Below are positions 43,576 to 50,734 of a stretch of DNA of 64,000 bases, one piece after another. The notes beneath the pieces were generated by a model that had not been told where the DNA came from, searched no databases, and saw only the letters and a list, made by a program, of their open reading frames with translations. Source of the stretch: Nocardia rhizosphaerihabitans. GTDB taxonomy: Bacteria > Actinomycetota > Actinomycetes > Mycobacteriales > Mycobacteriaceae. The position numbers were made by a program, and so were the translations under genes. The stretch is taken from positions 1-64,000 of the forward strand of contig NZ_BMNE01000001.1 in assembly GCF_014646295.1 (NCBI RefSeq), in the 5' to 3' direction. Each line of letters starts with the position of its first letter. Position 1 is the stretch's first letter.

Positions 43576-43655
43576 CCCGCAACCCCCGTGCTGAAGACGA
43601 GTACGAGCTGAAAGCACGGTACTGCCGAGGAGCTCGGGACACACCGATGATCGCT

Positions 43656-43717
43656 AGTCCCGTTCAGCCGCAGCGGAATTCGCAGGTCAGCGCTGAACAG
43701 GACTTCGACTATTGACA
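43656..43717. repeat. Transposon terminus with TniA-binding-like repeats
   Basis: Read from the outer end, TGTCAATAGTCGAAGTCC begins at 43717. Two inverted half-sites lie inside: AGTCCCGTTCAG (43656-43667) and CTGAACAGGACT (43693-43704), differing at one base. This layout, a TGTCA tip plus repeated sites, is that of Tn7/Tn402 ends. Confidence 0.7.
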
Positions 43718-43742
43718 CCGCCGACGACGCCCGCCCGCGGTC

Positions 43743-43778
43743 GGGGTGTTCGGTAAACGTTCGTTTTCCGAACACCCC
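43743..43778. repeat. 11-bp perfect inverted repeat just outside the transposon end
   Basis: GGGGTGTTCGG (43743-43753) pairs with CCGAACACCCC (43768-43778). It also contains repeat A of a three-copy motif (core TCGTTTTNNGAAC; other copies at 44295 and 45004). Tn402 relatives prefer to insert near res-like dyads, so this could be target-site DNA; it may also be a terminator of the gene at 43809. Confidence 0.5.
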
Positions 43779-43808
43779 AGGGGCGGCATCCGCAGCGCAC
43801 AGATGCGT

Positions 43809-44234
43809 TCAACGACGAAGGGACCCGAGCGGTAGCCATCCGGCAATGGACAGCAGCATCGCAGCGAGCGCACCGGTCTGCAGAAGCACCTGGGCAAGTG
43901 GATCACCGGCATCGGTGCTGATCCACCGGATCGTCCCGCCGAGCACCAGGACGATGACAATGACTGTTGCAGCCTTTCGCCGTATCGGCCAGCGCTTTTG
44001 CTGTGGCCTCGGCGCGGGCGCGAGAGCAATCGCGATCAAAAGCAACACACCTGTTGCGAGGGTGATCAGGCCGACCATCCGCCATGCCACATGGTCGCTC
44101 CAGTCCCCGCTGACCATCATTCTGACGATGGTGGCCAGGTACAGACCGGCCAAGACGATCGCGGCGACCTTCCACAGCTTGGCCCGTTTGCTCTCGGAGC
44201 TATCGGGCGTTGCCGAAGCGTACTGCTCTGTCAC
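43809..44234 (-). CDS. Four-helix membrane protein
   Basis: 141 aa. Hydrophobic segments: AAIVLAGLYLATIVRMMV, MVGLITLATGVLLLIAIALA, ATVIVIVLVLGGTIRWI and LQTGALAAMLLSIAGWLPL. Basic residues lie between. No family recognised. Flanked on both sides by a 22-bp repeat. Confidence 0.65.
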   Translation of the reverse strand: MTEQYASATPDSSESKRAKLWKVAAIVLAGLYLATIVRMMVSGDWSDHVAWRMVGLITLATGVLLLIAIALAPAPRPQQKRWPIRRKAATVIVIVLVLGGTIRWISTDAGDPLAQVLLQTGALAAMLLSIAGWLPLGSLRR

Positions 44235-44294
44235 CAGGACACGGTCCCATGATGGCGGCGCCAGCGCTGGTCGAGCTCCAAGGCTTAGGTCGCC

Positions 44295-44316
44295 GGTAAA
44301 CCGTCGTTTTCTGAAC
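44295..44316. repeat. Copy B of a 22-bp repeat
   Basis: GGTAAAC at the left and TCGTTTTCTGAAC at the right match copy A (43752-43773) at 19 of 22 positions. A third partial copy (TCGTTTTACGAAC) is at 45004-45016. The copies separate the two genes of this interval. Confidence 0.5.
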
Positions 44317-44414
44317 GTCCGCCTCGCGCCTTCTCCTTCAGCGCGCGCACCGACCAGAGGTCGGGAGCTCGGCGGCCACGCAAGGATCGGCTGCTACTGA
44401 CCTACCATGAGCTC

Positions 44415-44954
44415 GTGGACCCGGCGTGGATTGCAGTGTTCGGCACCTTGTCAGGTGTGGTTGTGAGTACCGTCGGAGGCATCACCACGAGCTCATTGAC
44501 CAGCCGTAATCAGCGTCTCGCGTCCCAACGACAGCTGGAATCCGCTGCTGACGACAAGATCCGGCAAGAGGTTCGCGAGTCGTTCGTCGACTATCTCTCG
44601 GCCTACACCGCGCTGCGTGATCGAATCCTCGTATTCCGGAACGAGTGCAGCGAAGCCTCCACGCCCGCCACGCTGATCGAAGCCTTCGCCCCATCGGAGT
44701 CGACCGACTTCAATCGCGCATTCCACACGCTGCAGATCACCGCCAGTGCCAGCGTTTCAGCAGCCGCGGACGCCGCGCAGGCACAGTTGTGGGATCTGGC
44801 GAAAGCGGCCGAAGAGCACGATAGCGAAGCCTTCGAACGGGAGCTGGCCGCCGGGTCGCCGCTGCGCCGCGCGCTGCACGCCGCGATGCGCACCGAACTC
44901 GGTGTTCGCGGCGATACAGCCCTGCCCTCCACGCAACCAAGATCACGGCGTTAA
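44415..44954 (+). CDS. Membrane-anchored helical protein
   Basis: 179 aa from GTG 44415. One N-terminal hydrophobic segment (WIAVFGTLSGVVVSTVGGIT) is followed by coiled-coil-like sequence (RLASQRQLESAADDKIRQEV). The rest is helical. Its design (anchor, then helices with conserved Arg/Glu) matches the protein at 45709-46317, though sequence identity is low. Function unknown. Confidence 0.6.
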   Translation: MDPAWIAVFGTLSGVVVSTVGGITTSSLTSRNQRLASQRQLESAADDKIRQEVRESFVDYLSAYTALRDRILVFRNECSEASTPATLIEAFAPSESTDFNRAFHTLQITASASVSAAADAAQAQLWDLAKAAEEHDSEAFERELAAGSPLRRALHAAMRTELGVRGDTALPSTQPRSRR

Positions 44955-45037
44955 AGTCCGCCGATACGAACATCTTCGGATCTCAGGTGACCAGGATTCA
45001 CGGTCGTTTTACGAACGCTCGGTCGGCAGGCTCAGCT

Positions 45038-45261
45038 TCAGGCGGCGGCCGCGCTGCTGGCCAGCCCGGCGGCGACGCGGGTGCCCAGCCAGCGGGCCAG
45101 CTTGACCGGGACGGCGTTTCCGATCTGGCGTTTGACCACGTCGCGGGTGCTGCCGATCGACTGGACGTCGGGGCCGAGTTCACGGCGAGCATCGCGCAGG
45201 GTGGCGAAGCGGTAGGAATCGGGAAAGCCTTGGGCGCGGGCGCATTCCCGGTGGCGCAGCC
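45038..45261 (-). pseudogene. C-terminal fragment of a cytosine-5 DNA methyltransferase
   Basis: About 74 residues: RHRECARAQGFPDSYRF is the motif IX/X lead-in and VKRQIGNAVPVKLARWLG is motif X. Motifs I-VIII, including the PC catalytic loop, are absent. At 45261/45262 the fragment is joined directly to truncated tniA, so its front was removed by a deletion or transposon end event. Confidence 0.75.
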
Positions 45262-45619
45262 GCCACCCCGTCGCCCGCACGCCAGCGTCGAACCAGCGCA
45301 TACACCTGCCGTTGAGTGACCCCGAGCTGGTCAGCGGCCTGGTCGGCGGCCGCGACGCTCACCCGGTCCGATTCCGCGAGAGGACCGATGACCTTCGCGC
45401 GGGCCACCGCGGTCTGCCACCGCGTTTCGTCGGCGGTCAGAACACCACGCTCGGGCAACGCTGACTGTCCGACCATCCCGCAACCCCCGTGCTGAAGACG
45501 AGTACGAGCTGAAAGCACGGTACTGCCGAGGAGCTCGGGACACACCGATGATCGCTAGTCCCGTTCAGCCGCAGCGGAATTCGCAGGTCAGCACTGAACA
45601 GGACTCCGACTATTGACAC
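45262..45619 (-). repeat. 358-bp duplicate of the tniA 5' end and transposon terminus
   Basis: Bases 45262-45619 repeat 43361-43718 with two visible mismatches (GCACTG for GCGCTG, TCCGAC for TTCGAC). It includes the TGTCA tip, the repeats and the first 72 codons of tniA (from ATG 45476), after which the frame runs into the methyltransferase fragment. The two ends lie in the same orientation, 1,901 bp apart. Confidence 0.88.
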
Positions 45620-45630
45620 GTCGGCGGACC

Positions 45631-45656
45631 TGTCGAGAACCGAACGATTCTCGACA
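45631..45656. repeat. Palindrome, copy 1 (TGTCGAGAA...TTCTCGACA)
   Basis: 9-bp arms with an 8-nt centre, preceded by GGACC and followed by CC, only 12 bp outside the duplicate transposon tip. The same element in perfect form occurs at 47721-47744. Confidence 0.65.
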
Positions 45657-45708
45657 CCAAGGTTCGCGAAGCGACGCGGATGCGACCCTGCGCCGCATCC
45701 GGGTCCAG

Positions 45709-46317
45709 TCACCCAGCGTTGAGGTCAATTTCATCGAGCAGACCGACAGCGTGCCTTCCGACTCGGCCTTGGCGGATGCGGACCATCATGGCGAAGCCGA
45801 GACGGTAAGCGGCGCTGTTGAGCGCTACGAGTTCGGCTCTCGCGGCTGCTATCTCATCACTATCGAGGTGTTCTGCCCCAGTTCGCGCCGCCCGTACCAG
45901 TAACTCAAGTCGGCCGCCCGCTTGTGCAAATGCCGGATACACAGTCGTGTCCACGAAGTCCCGGATATCGCGGCCGAAGTAGGCACCTACCACCGCGAGG
46001 CGGCTGTTCAGCTCGTCGTTCCATTCGACAAGCGTGCTGTCGTACTCGACGAGGCGGCTCTCGAGCAGCTCCAGGGCGACTCGCCCCTCGGCATACCCGG
46101 TGACCGACCACAGCAGTCGCTGCATCCGATACGCGCGTTTGTCCACTAGTGCCGAGGTGGTCCGGCAGACGTCACTGGCTCTACCCAGATCCTCTTGGCG
46201 CAGCCGCTCGGCATTCTGATGTCGCCACGCGCGTTGCTGCAGGAAGCTCGCAAAGACACCACCGATGATCGTCGTCAGTACGAACCCCAGTGCGATCGGA
46301 ACCACTTGGCTAGTCAA
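45709..46317 (-). CDS. Membrane-anchored helical protein
   Basis: 202 aa from TTG 46317, preceded by a GGGGGG run. An N-terminal anchor (VPIALGFVLTTIIGGVFASF) is followed by QQRAWRHQNAERLRQEDLGR and long helices ending VGLLDEIDLNAG. The alternative upstream ATG 46407 adds an unlikely basic leader before the anchor. Function unknown; similar architecture to 44415-44954. Confidence 0.6.
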   Translation of the reverse strand: MTSQVVPIALGFVLTTIIGGVFASFLQQRAWRHQNAERLRQEDLGRASDVCRTTSALVDKRAYRMQRLLWSVTGYAEGRVALELLESRLVEYDSTLVEWNDELNSRLAVVGAYFGRDIRDFVDTTVYPAFAQAGGRLELLVRAARTGAEHLDSDEIAAARAELVALNSAAYRLGFAMMVRIRQGRVGRHAVGLLDEIDLNAG

Positions 46318-46472
46318 CGAACCCCCCGTGCAGTCGTGTGCAGATGCCCGCAACCAGGGAACACCCCTGCGAGTCTGACGATGATTCTGCCGATTCCGGC
46401 TATGCAAGTCGATCAGGCAGATCGAGGACCCCTGTGTCGCGCATCGGTGGTTAGCCGTAGATCAGCAGCCCA

Positions 46473-46772
46473 TCAGCCGCACGGCGAATAGTTCTGTGAG
46501 TCGGCGCAACTGGGGCGAGGCCCGTAGCGGCAGCAAGACCCGCTGTTGCTGCACAGGTAGACGTCGGACCAGGCACCACCGTTGCCGGTATTGGTGACGG
46601 CGTCACACCAACCGCAATACACGCCCGCATTTGCCCCCGGCCGGCACTGGCAACCGTTGTATGTGCTAGCGGCGTTGGCGATTTCGGGGAAGATCGCAGT
46701 GAGCGCCGACATGGCGGTGGTGAGAACGGCGGTGACTCCGATGCGGCGGAGCAGGTCACGACGTGTGGTCAC
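46473..46772 (-). CDS. Small exported Cys-rich protein with Tat-like signal
   Basis: 99 aa from GTG 46772, overlapping the mauE-like stop. The leader has twin Arg (TTRRDLLRRIG), a hydrophobic stretch and a cut site near IANAAS. The mature part of about 60 residues has nine Cys and two Trp (CQC, CGWC, AWSDV, CCRYG). Context and signal recall the methylamine dehydrogenase light chain, which needs MauE for its disulfides, but the protein is shorter and homology is not certain. Confidence 0.6.
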   Translation of the reverse strand: MTTRRDLLRRIGVTAVLTTAMSALTAIFPEIANAASTYNGCQCRPGANAGVYCGWCDAVTNTGNGGAWSDVYLCSNSGSCCRYGPRPSCADSQNYSPCG

Positions 46773-47389
46773 GAGTGGGCCTCCTGAGCCGAGGGCGAGT
46801 GCGGGAAGGGCAAATCGGCCGGTTCCGTTGGGTCCTGGGCATGCGTGTGCACCAACGGGTCGTGCACGAGTTCGGGCGGGCGGCGTCGGTAGGCCAACAG
46901 GCCCAACGCGATCGCGAGGGCACCGATCACAGTGATCTGGATCGCCAGGGAGAATCCGGTGATGGTCGGCCCGGACATTCCGCGCGCCGCGGTCCAGCCC
47001 ACCACGGTGATGAGCACCAGGTTGCGTGCCACGACCGGCCACGACACCAGCGTCCCCACCTTGCCCAGACATCCACACGAGACCTGTTGCCCGCGCATCA
47101 ACGCGATCACCACCGCGCCAGTCACCATCGCCAGCACCGCCGCAGCAGCGACCGCCCCGCTACGACCGAAGGCGCCGAGCACGTACATCATTCCCACCAC
47201 CAGCTCTGCCGCCGGGATCAGCCACGCTCCCAAACGGAGAGCCGGACGCGGAAGCAGCTTGTAGGAATCGAGCCACTCCACCCGCCACGACGCCGAAGTC
47301 GAGAACTTCGCGAACCCGGCCAGGACCAGCAGGCCCCCCACACCCGTACGGACAACCAGCTCGAAAACGGTTCCGATCATCGTCGGCAC
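46769..47389 (-). CDS. MauE/DoxX-type membrane protein
   Basis: 206 aa with about five membrane segments. The MauE/DoxX signature GLLVLAGFAKFSTSASWRVE and WLIPAAELVVGMMYVLGAFG are clear, and CGCLG supplies the paired Cys typical of MauE-like proteins involved in disulfide formation. It is coupled to the Cys-rich exported protein, its likely client. Confidence 0.78.
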   Translation of the reverse strand: MPTMIGTVFELVVRTGVGGLLVLAGFAKFSTSASWRVEWLDSYKLLPRPALRLGAWLIPAAELVVGMMYVLGAFGRSGAVAAAAVLAMVTGAVVIALMRGQQVSCGCLGKVGTLVSWPVVARNLVLITVVGWTAARGMSGPTITGFSLAIQITVIGALAIALGLLAYRRRPPELVHDPLVHTHAQDPTEPADLPFPHSPSAQEAHS

Positions 47390-48085
47390 CGCCCGTTCCG
47401 TGACGACGAACCGCTGCCTCTACCGTGACACACCACGGTTGCGACCCCTACAGATGAACTACGCACGTGCCCTCCAACCAACATCGACCGACGTCCAGGG
47501 AGAACAAAGCACCAGCCCGTAGATGAGCTGGGTGAGACCGCGATCAGCCCGCTTACCGCGCGGTGCTGGAAAACGCGCCCTGAGATTAGCGGAATCCATA
47601 GCGCACTCCCCTGATTTCGGGTCGCGCGCGCGGCATGGCTTCCGTCGACGGCGCGTCAGCGGTTCGGTGACAGCTGTGTGCAGCCGTGGGGTCTCACCCC
47701 GCGTACGCGCAGGACGGACCTGTCGAGAATCAAGATTCTCGACACCCGGCGTTGGCTATCGGGTGACTCGCCTGCGGCAGCCTCGCCCGCTTGAGTTGCT
47801 GCGGATCACCCAAGGCGCCGCGGCGGTCTCACCAAGCCGTGACGCTGCGACTGACCTGCTATATCCGTCGAAAGGACCTGCCATGCCACGAATCTCGCAC
47901 GCAACCCGTCTGCGCGATCAGGAGATGGCGGCCGCGAAGACCGCGACCGCCATCGACCGGCGTTGGGCGCACCCTGCCCCCGGCCAGCGGGGGCGGTGGT
48001 GGGCTATTCGGGTTTGCGGGGGTTCCGGTAGAAATGGCGCGGAAACCAACGGATGTGCAGGTCAGCGCCTACCTGAAGGGCGCTC
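47390..48085. other. Gene-poor stretch with a possible short coding start
   Basis: No sure gene. ATG 47883, with GAAAGG about 10 nt upstream, opens a frame (MPRISHATRLRDQEMAAAKT near the start) that runs to 48137 but loses coding character after about 50 residues. At 48034 another ATG starts ARKPTDVQVSAYLKGA, which faintly recalls the front of DUF2795 proteins. Both look truncated by rearrangement. The perfect palindrome at 47721 lies here. Confidence 0.4.
47721..47744. repeat. Palindrome, copy 2 (perfect, 24 bp)
   Basis: 11-bp arms TGTCGAGAATC and GATTCTCGACA around a central AA. Like copy 1 it is preceded by CGGACC and followed by CC. The two copies bracket the 45709-47389 gene block. Confidence 0.75.
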
Positions 48086-48385
48086 CTACTTCGCGTCCCA
48101 CGTGGAGGAATCCCCGATCAGGAATCCCCCTCCGTAGATCCAGACGACTACGGGGAGTCTTTCGTGGCTACGAGGTGCTGTCACGACGCATTCGGCGACC
48201 AGATTACCGGCGCTATCGACAACCGGGATCGGTCCCGGAATGACATTGCCATCAGTCGCAGTCAGAACCGGACCTCGGTCGGTGTAGGTAAGAGTCAATG
48301 TTGCGGGCTTGCCGCCGTTCTCGGTCTGGGCCTGGTCAACAGGCAGACTTACCGGTGCTGGGCCCTTCGAGTTCAGTTCAGCCAT
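48086..48385 (-). CDS. Chimeric ORF: small conserved domain joined to carboxylesterase piece
   Basis: 99 aa. Residues 25-70 (ATLTLTYTDRGPVLTATDGN, then IPVVDSAGNLVAE) match the protein at 49786-50076 (ATLSLAYSQDQPAIEFAQGS, IPVVDGDGRVVA). The C-terminal 24 residues (RLPVVVWIYGGGFLIGDSS) are the oxyanion-hole strand of type B carboxylesterases, which normally sits about 100 residues into a 500-aa enzyme. The hybrid probably arose by deletion. Confidence 0.55.
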   Translation of the reverse strand: MAELNSKGPAPVSLPVDQAQTENGGKPATLTLTYTDRGPVLTATDGNVIPGPIPVVDSAGNLVAECVVTAPRSHERLPVVVWIYGGGFLIGDSSTWDAK

Positions 48386-48538
48386 GTCCTTCGCCTCCTC
48401 TTAGAGTGCTCAGTACAGCCTTGCGATACATCCTCCAGGACAGACACACCTCATGAGGCCGGTTCTTATAACTGGCCCAACCAACCCCGCGACGGATCCC
48501 GTAGTCGGGGTGTTGGCGGTCATGCGGTGGACAGTCGA

Positions 48539-48871
48539 CTAATCGACGGTGATGTCCTCGTACGTGATCGTGACACTCTCGATGGCCACGCCGCTGTCAC
48601 CTGCGTGCAGCGAAGGTCCTTCCCACCGAGAAGCCCATGCGTTCGACAGGTGGATCCGCCGAACCTGCTGGCGTTGCTCGTCTAACACGGTCACGGTCAA
48701 CGGCGCCTGCTGGCCGTCGGAGGTTTGTTCAATCCAGTCGGTGAACGCTGCGCGCTTGTCTCCATCGCGGGTGATCGTGATCTGGCCAGAACCTGAGGAG
48801 CTCTCCGACAGTGGTGCTGTCTCGATCTGGTCCTCACGCAACTTGATGGTCACTCCGTCGGGCTCGGTCAT
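48539..48871 (-). CDS. Phage tail-tube-like (T4 gp19 family) domain protein
   Basis: 110 aa from ATG 48871 with GGGAG upstream. The C-terminal half reads QAPLTVTVLDEQRQQVRRIH, SNAWASRWEGPSLHAGDSGVAIESVTITYEDI, matching gp19-type tube proteins of contractile tails and injection particles. It is shorter than the usual 140-150 aa, and no sheath, baseplate or other particle gene lies nearby. Either a remnant or a protein reusing this fold. Confidence 0.6.
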   Translation of the reverse strand: MTEPDGVTIKLREDQIETAPLSESSSGSGQITITRDGDKRAAFTDWIEQTSDGQQAPLTVTVLDEQRQQVRRIHLSNAWASRWEGPSLHAGDSGVAIESVTITYEDITVD

Positions 48872-49241
48872 GGTCGTACTCCCTTCGTGGCGGGGTATCG
48901 AGCGGCGACCAAGCCAAGCATCAACCACGGTGTAACACAGACCAAACCGGGAAAAATGCCCACTGACCAGCCGTTGCGCGCACTTCATTGTTTCTGTCCT
49001 GGACGACCTGCAGGTGGAACGTGGACTGGCACAGCTGCGTGCGCGCTGGCACGCCAGGCCGGATCCCTGCCAACGCTGTATCACGGGGCACGGCGTGAAA
49101 CCCGCGCCGCCCGCGATGGGGCCGGGTCACCTGACGCGTTGGCCGCCGTGCGCTCCACGCTGATCCTGATCCGCCACGCCGCGCCGGTGATCCCATGACC
49201 CCCGCACCCCGTGGGCCCGACGACGACACCCGCGCTAACGG
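48872..49241. other. Gene-free gap
   Basis: Contains the upstream region of the gp19-like gene. Open frames on both strands lack recognisable domains or good start signals. Confidence 0.35.
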
Positions 49242-49469
49242 TCAGTGCGGGGTGCGACAGGCCTCATCGAGTGTCGGCCAGATGATCTCGTGCCCGCACG
49301 TGCAGCACCTGCAACTGCGGTAGTGCCCGTGTTGCCCGCACGGCACCGAACCCACCATCGCGTTGCGTCGCAGCGGATGCCCGTTGCCGCAGGCCTGCGG
49401 CGCAGCCTCGGCCCAGCCACCACGGACCCCGTAGAGCCGGCAGGGGTCGACCACGGTCCGGCCAACCAC
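49242..49469 (-). CDS. Small Cys/His-rich protein
   Basis: 75 aa. Cys and His pattern: CGNGH, VPCGQHGHYRSCRCCTCGHEIIWP, C near the end; this suggests one or two zinc sites. The other overlapping frames have no such regular pattern. Function unknown. Confidence 0.55.
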   Translation of the reverse strand: MVGRTVVDPCRLYGVRGGWAEAAPQACGNGHPLRRNAMVGSVPCGQHGHYRSCRCCTCGHEIIWPTLDEACRTPH

Positions 49470-49785
49470 CCACCCCGCCCCATGATTCGCTCATATGTTC
49501 GATTACCCTCTTGGGATATGCAGGTAGACGACTTTGTCCGGATCTGTGGCTGACCACCGTATCTGCCACTTGATCAGGACATCTGTCATCGAGAGCGAGC
49601 GGTATGCGGCTGACAGTGCGTTGAGAGCGCACTCACTGCAACGGCGAAGCGGCCAGCGCGCCGACTGTCTCGGGGCAACTCTTCAGGGTGTTGGTGAGCC
49701 GTTCCCACATGTGTCAATCATCCTGTACGTAAGGTGATCTGGACGCTCGTTGGTGTCAATCCGACCTTTGTATGGAGGCCGCTCG
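49470..49785. other. Gap upstream of the 49786 gene
   Basis: No gene seen. TGTCAATCATCCTGTAC at 49708 starts with the same seven bases as the tniA-side transposon tip, but similarity does not continue. GGAGG lies about 8 nt before ATG 49786. Confidence 0.3.
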
Positions 49786-50076
49786 ATGTCAGAAAACGAA
49801 GCTCAGCAGACCACACCCAACCAGGCAGCCACGCTGTCACTGGCGTATTCCCAAGATCAGCCCGCGATCGAATTCGCTCAAGGATCGGCGATCCCTACAA
49901 CCATTCCGGTCGTGGATGGTGACGGTCGAGTGGTGGCCGTCTACCGAGCCGAGGCGGTCCCTCAGCCGCAGGCACAGTCGCGGTCGTTCACCACCGCAGA
50001 CCACGCCGCTATCTATGCACCGGAGCACGGGCTGTTCGATGTCAGCTACGCATCCGCGTGGACGCTCGGCCGGTAG
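49786..50076 (+). CDS. Small conserved hypothetical protein
   Basis: 96 aa from ATG 49786 with GGAGG upstream (GTG 49750 is in frame). The N-terminal half shares the beta-rich motif (TLSLAYSQDQPAIEFAQGSA and TIPVVDGDGRVVAVY) with the ORF at 48086-48385. The C-terminus (TTADHAAIYAPEHGLFDVSY) is unique. Function unknown. Confidence 0.6.
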   Translation: MSENEAQQTTPNQAATLSLAYSQDQPAIEFAQGSAIPTTIPVVDGDGRVVAVYRAEAVPQPQAQSRSFTTADHAAIYAPEHGLFDVSYASAWTLGR

Positions 50077-50734
50077 CCGTCATCGAGGAAGCGGCGGTGA
50101 CCGGTTTCGATCGGTCCCGCTGCGGCCGTGTGCAATCCTCGGGGTGTCAGTCAGCATCGTTCCGAGGATGACCAGACATCCTGCATTCGGCATGAGCGGA
50201 CGTTGGGCGCCGAGCAACTCGCCTCGGCGACCTTGAACGCACGGTCCGTGACAACGACGATGGAAATCTGGTGACAGATTCGCTGACCAATGCGACCCGC
50301 CTCACCAGCTCGGGCATCACCGATGGTGACAGATGTGGTGGTCGGTCACAGGATCCGACCCAACGGCACCTCGGAGTTCCCGACGTGCCCCGCCGTGGGC
50401 ACAAGCCCGGCACGGTGGGGTTGCCCATGCCGGGGCAGGAGATCCCGATCACGCTCCACAGGATCCCATCGCGCGCGTTTCTACGATTTTTCTACGATTT
50501 GCAGGCGGGGACGCACGGGAACTCACAGGAAGGATCCGGTGACTTCAGGACTATCAGATACCCATCTACCTGCGGAAACAGGGAAATCATGGGAAGAATC
50601 GGGCCACTTCGGGAACCTGCGGAAATGCTGCGCCGACTTCATGACCAACAAAGCATCCGGCACGCTCGCGAAGCCCAAGTGGAGGAAGGCGCCGTTGGTG
50701 GTCAACCGGCTCAACGGTCAACTCGTGTTGCCGG
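50077..50734. other. Gene-free region of about 660 bp before the conjugation block
   Basis: No frame resembles a protein on either strand and no strong hairpin was found. It may be the boundary between the scrap zone and the conjugative block; transcription of that block ends here. Confidence 0.35.

Larger units (their letters stand above)
37042..43717 (-). mobile_element. Tn402/Tn5053-like transposon core (tniA-tniB-tniQ-res-tniR)
   Basis: The gene order tniA, tniB, tniQ, res, tniR on one strand is that of Tn402/Tn5053. The end beside tniA is well placed: read inward it starts TGTCAATAGTCGAAGTCC at 43717, and a second copy ends at the equivalent base (45618). The other end is not located, so the left limit given is only the end of tniR; cargo such as the M35 protease may be inside. 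An unusual insertion (zinc-repeat protein plus IS30 and tniA scraps) sits between tniQ and res. Confidence 0.75.

Noticed and set aside
43743..45016. Repeats considered as integron attC sites, since Tn402 relatives carry integrons
   Set aside because: No integrase gene and no GTTRRRY core sites are present; the repeats are only about 22 bp.
49708..49724. TGTCAATCATCC considered as the second transposon tip
   Set aside because: Only the first seven bases match the known tip, and no AGTCCYGTTCAG half-sites follow.
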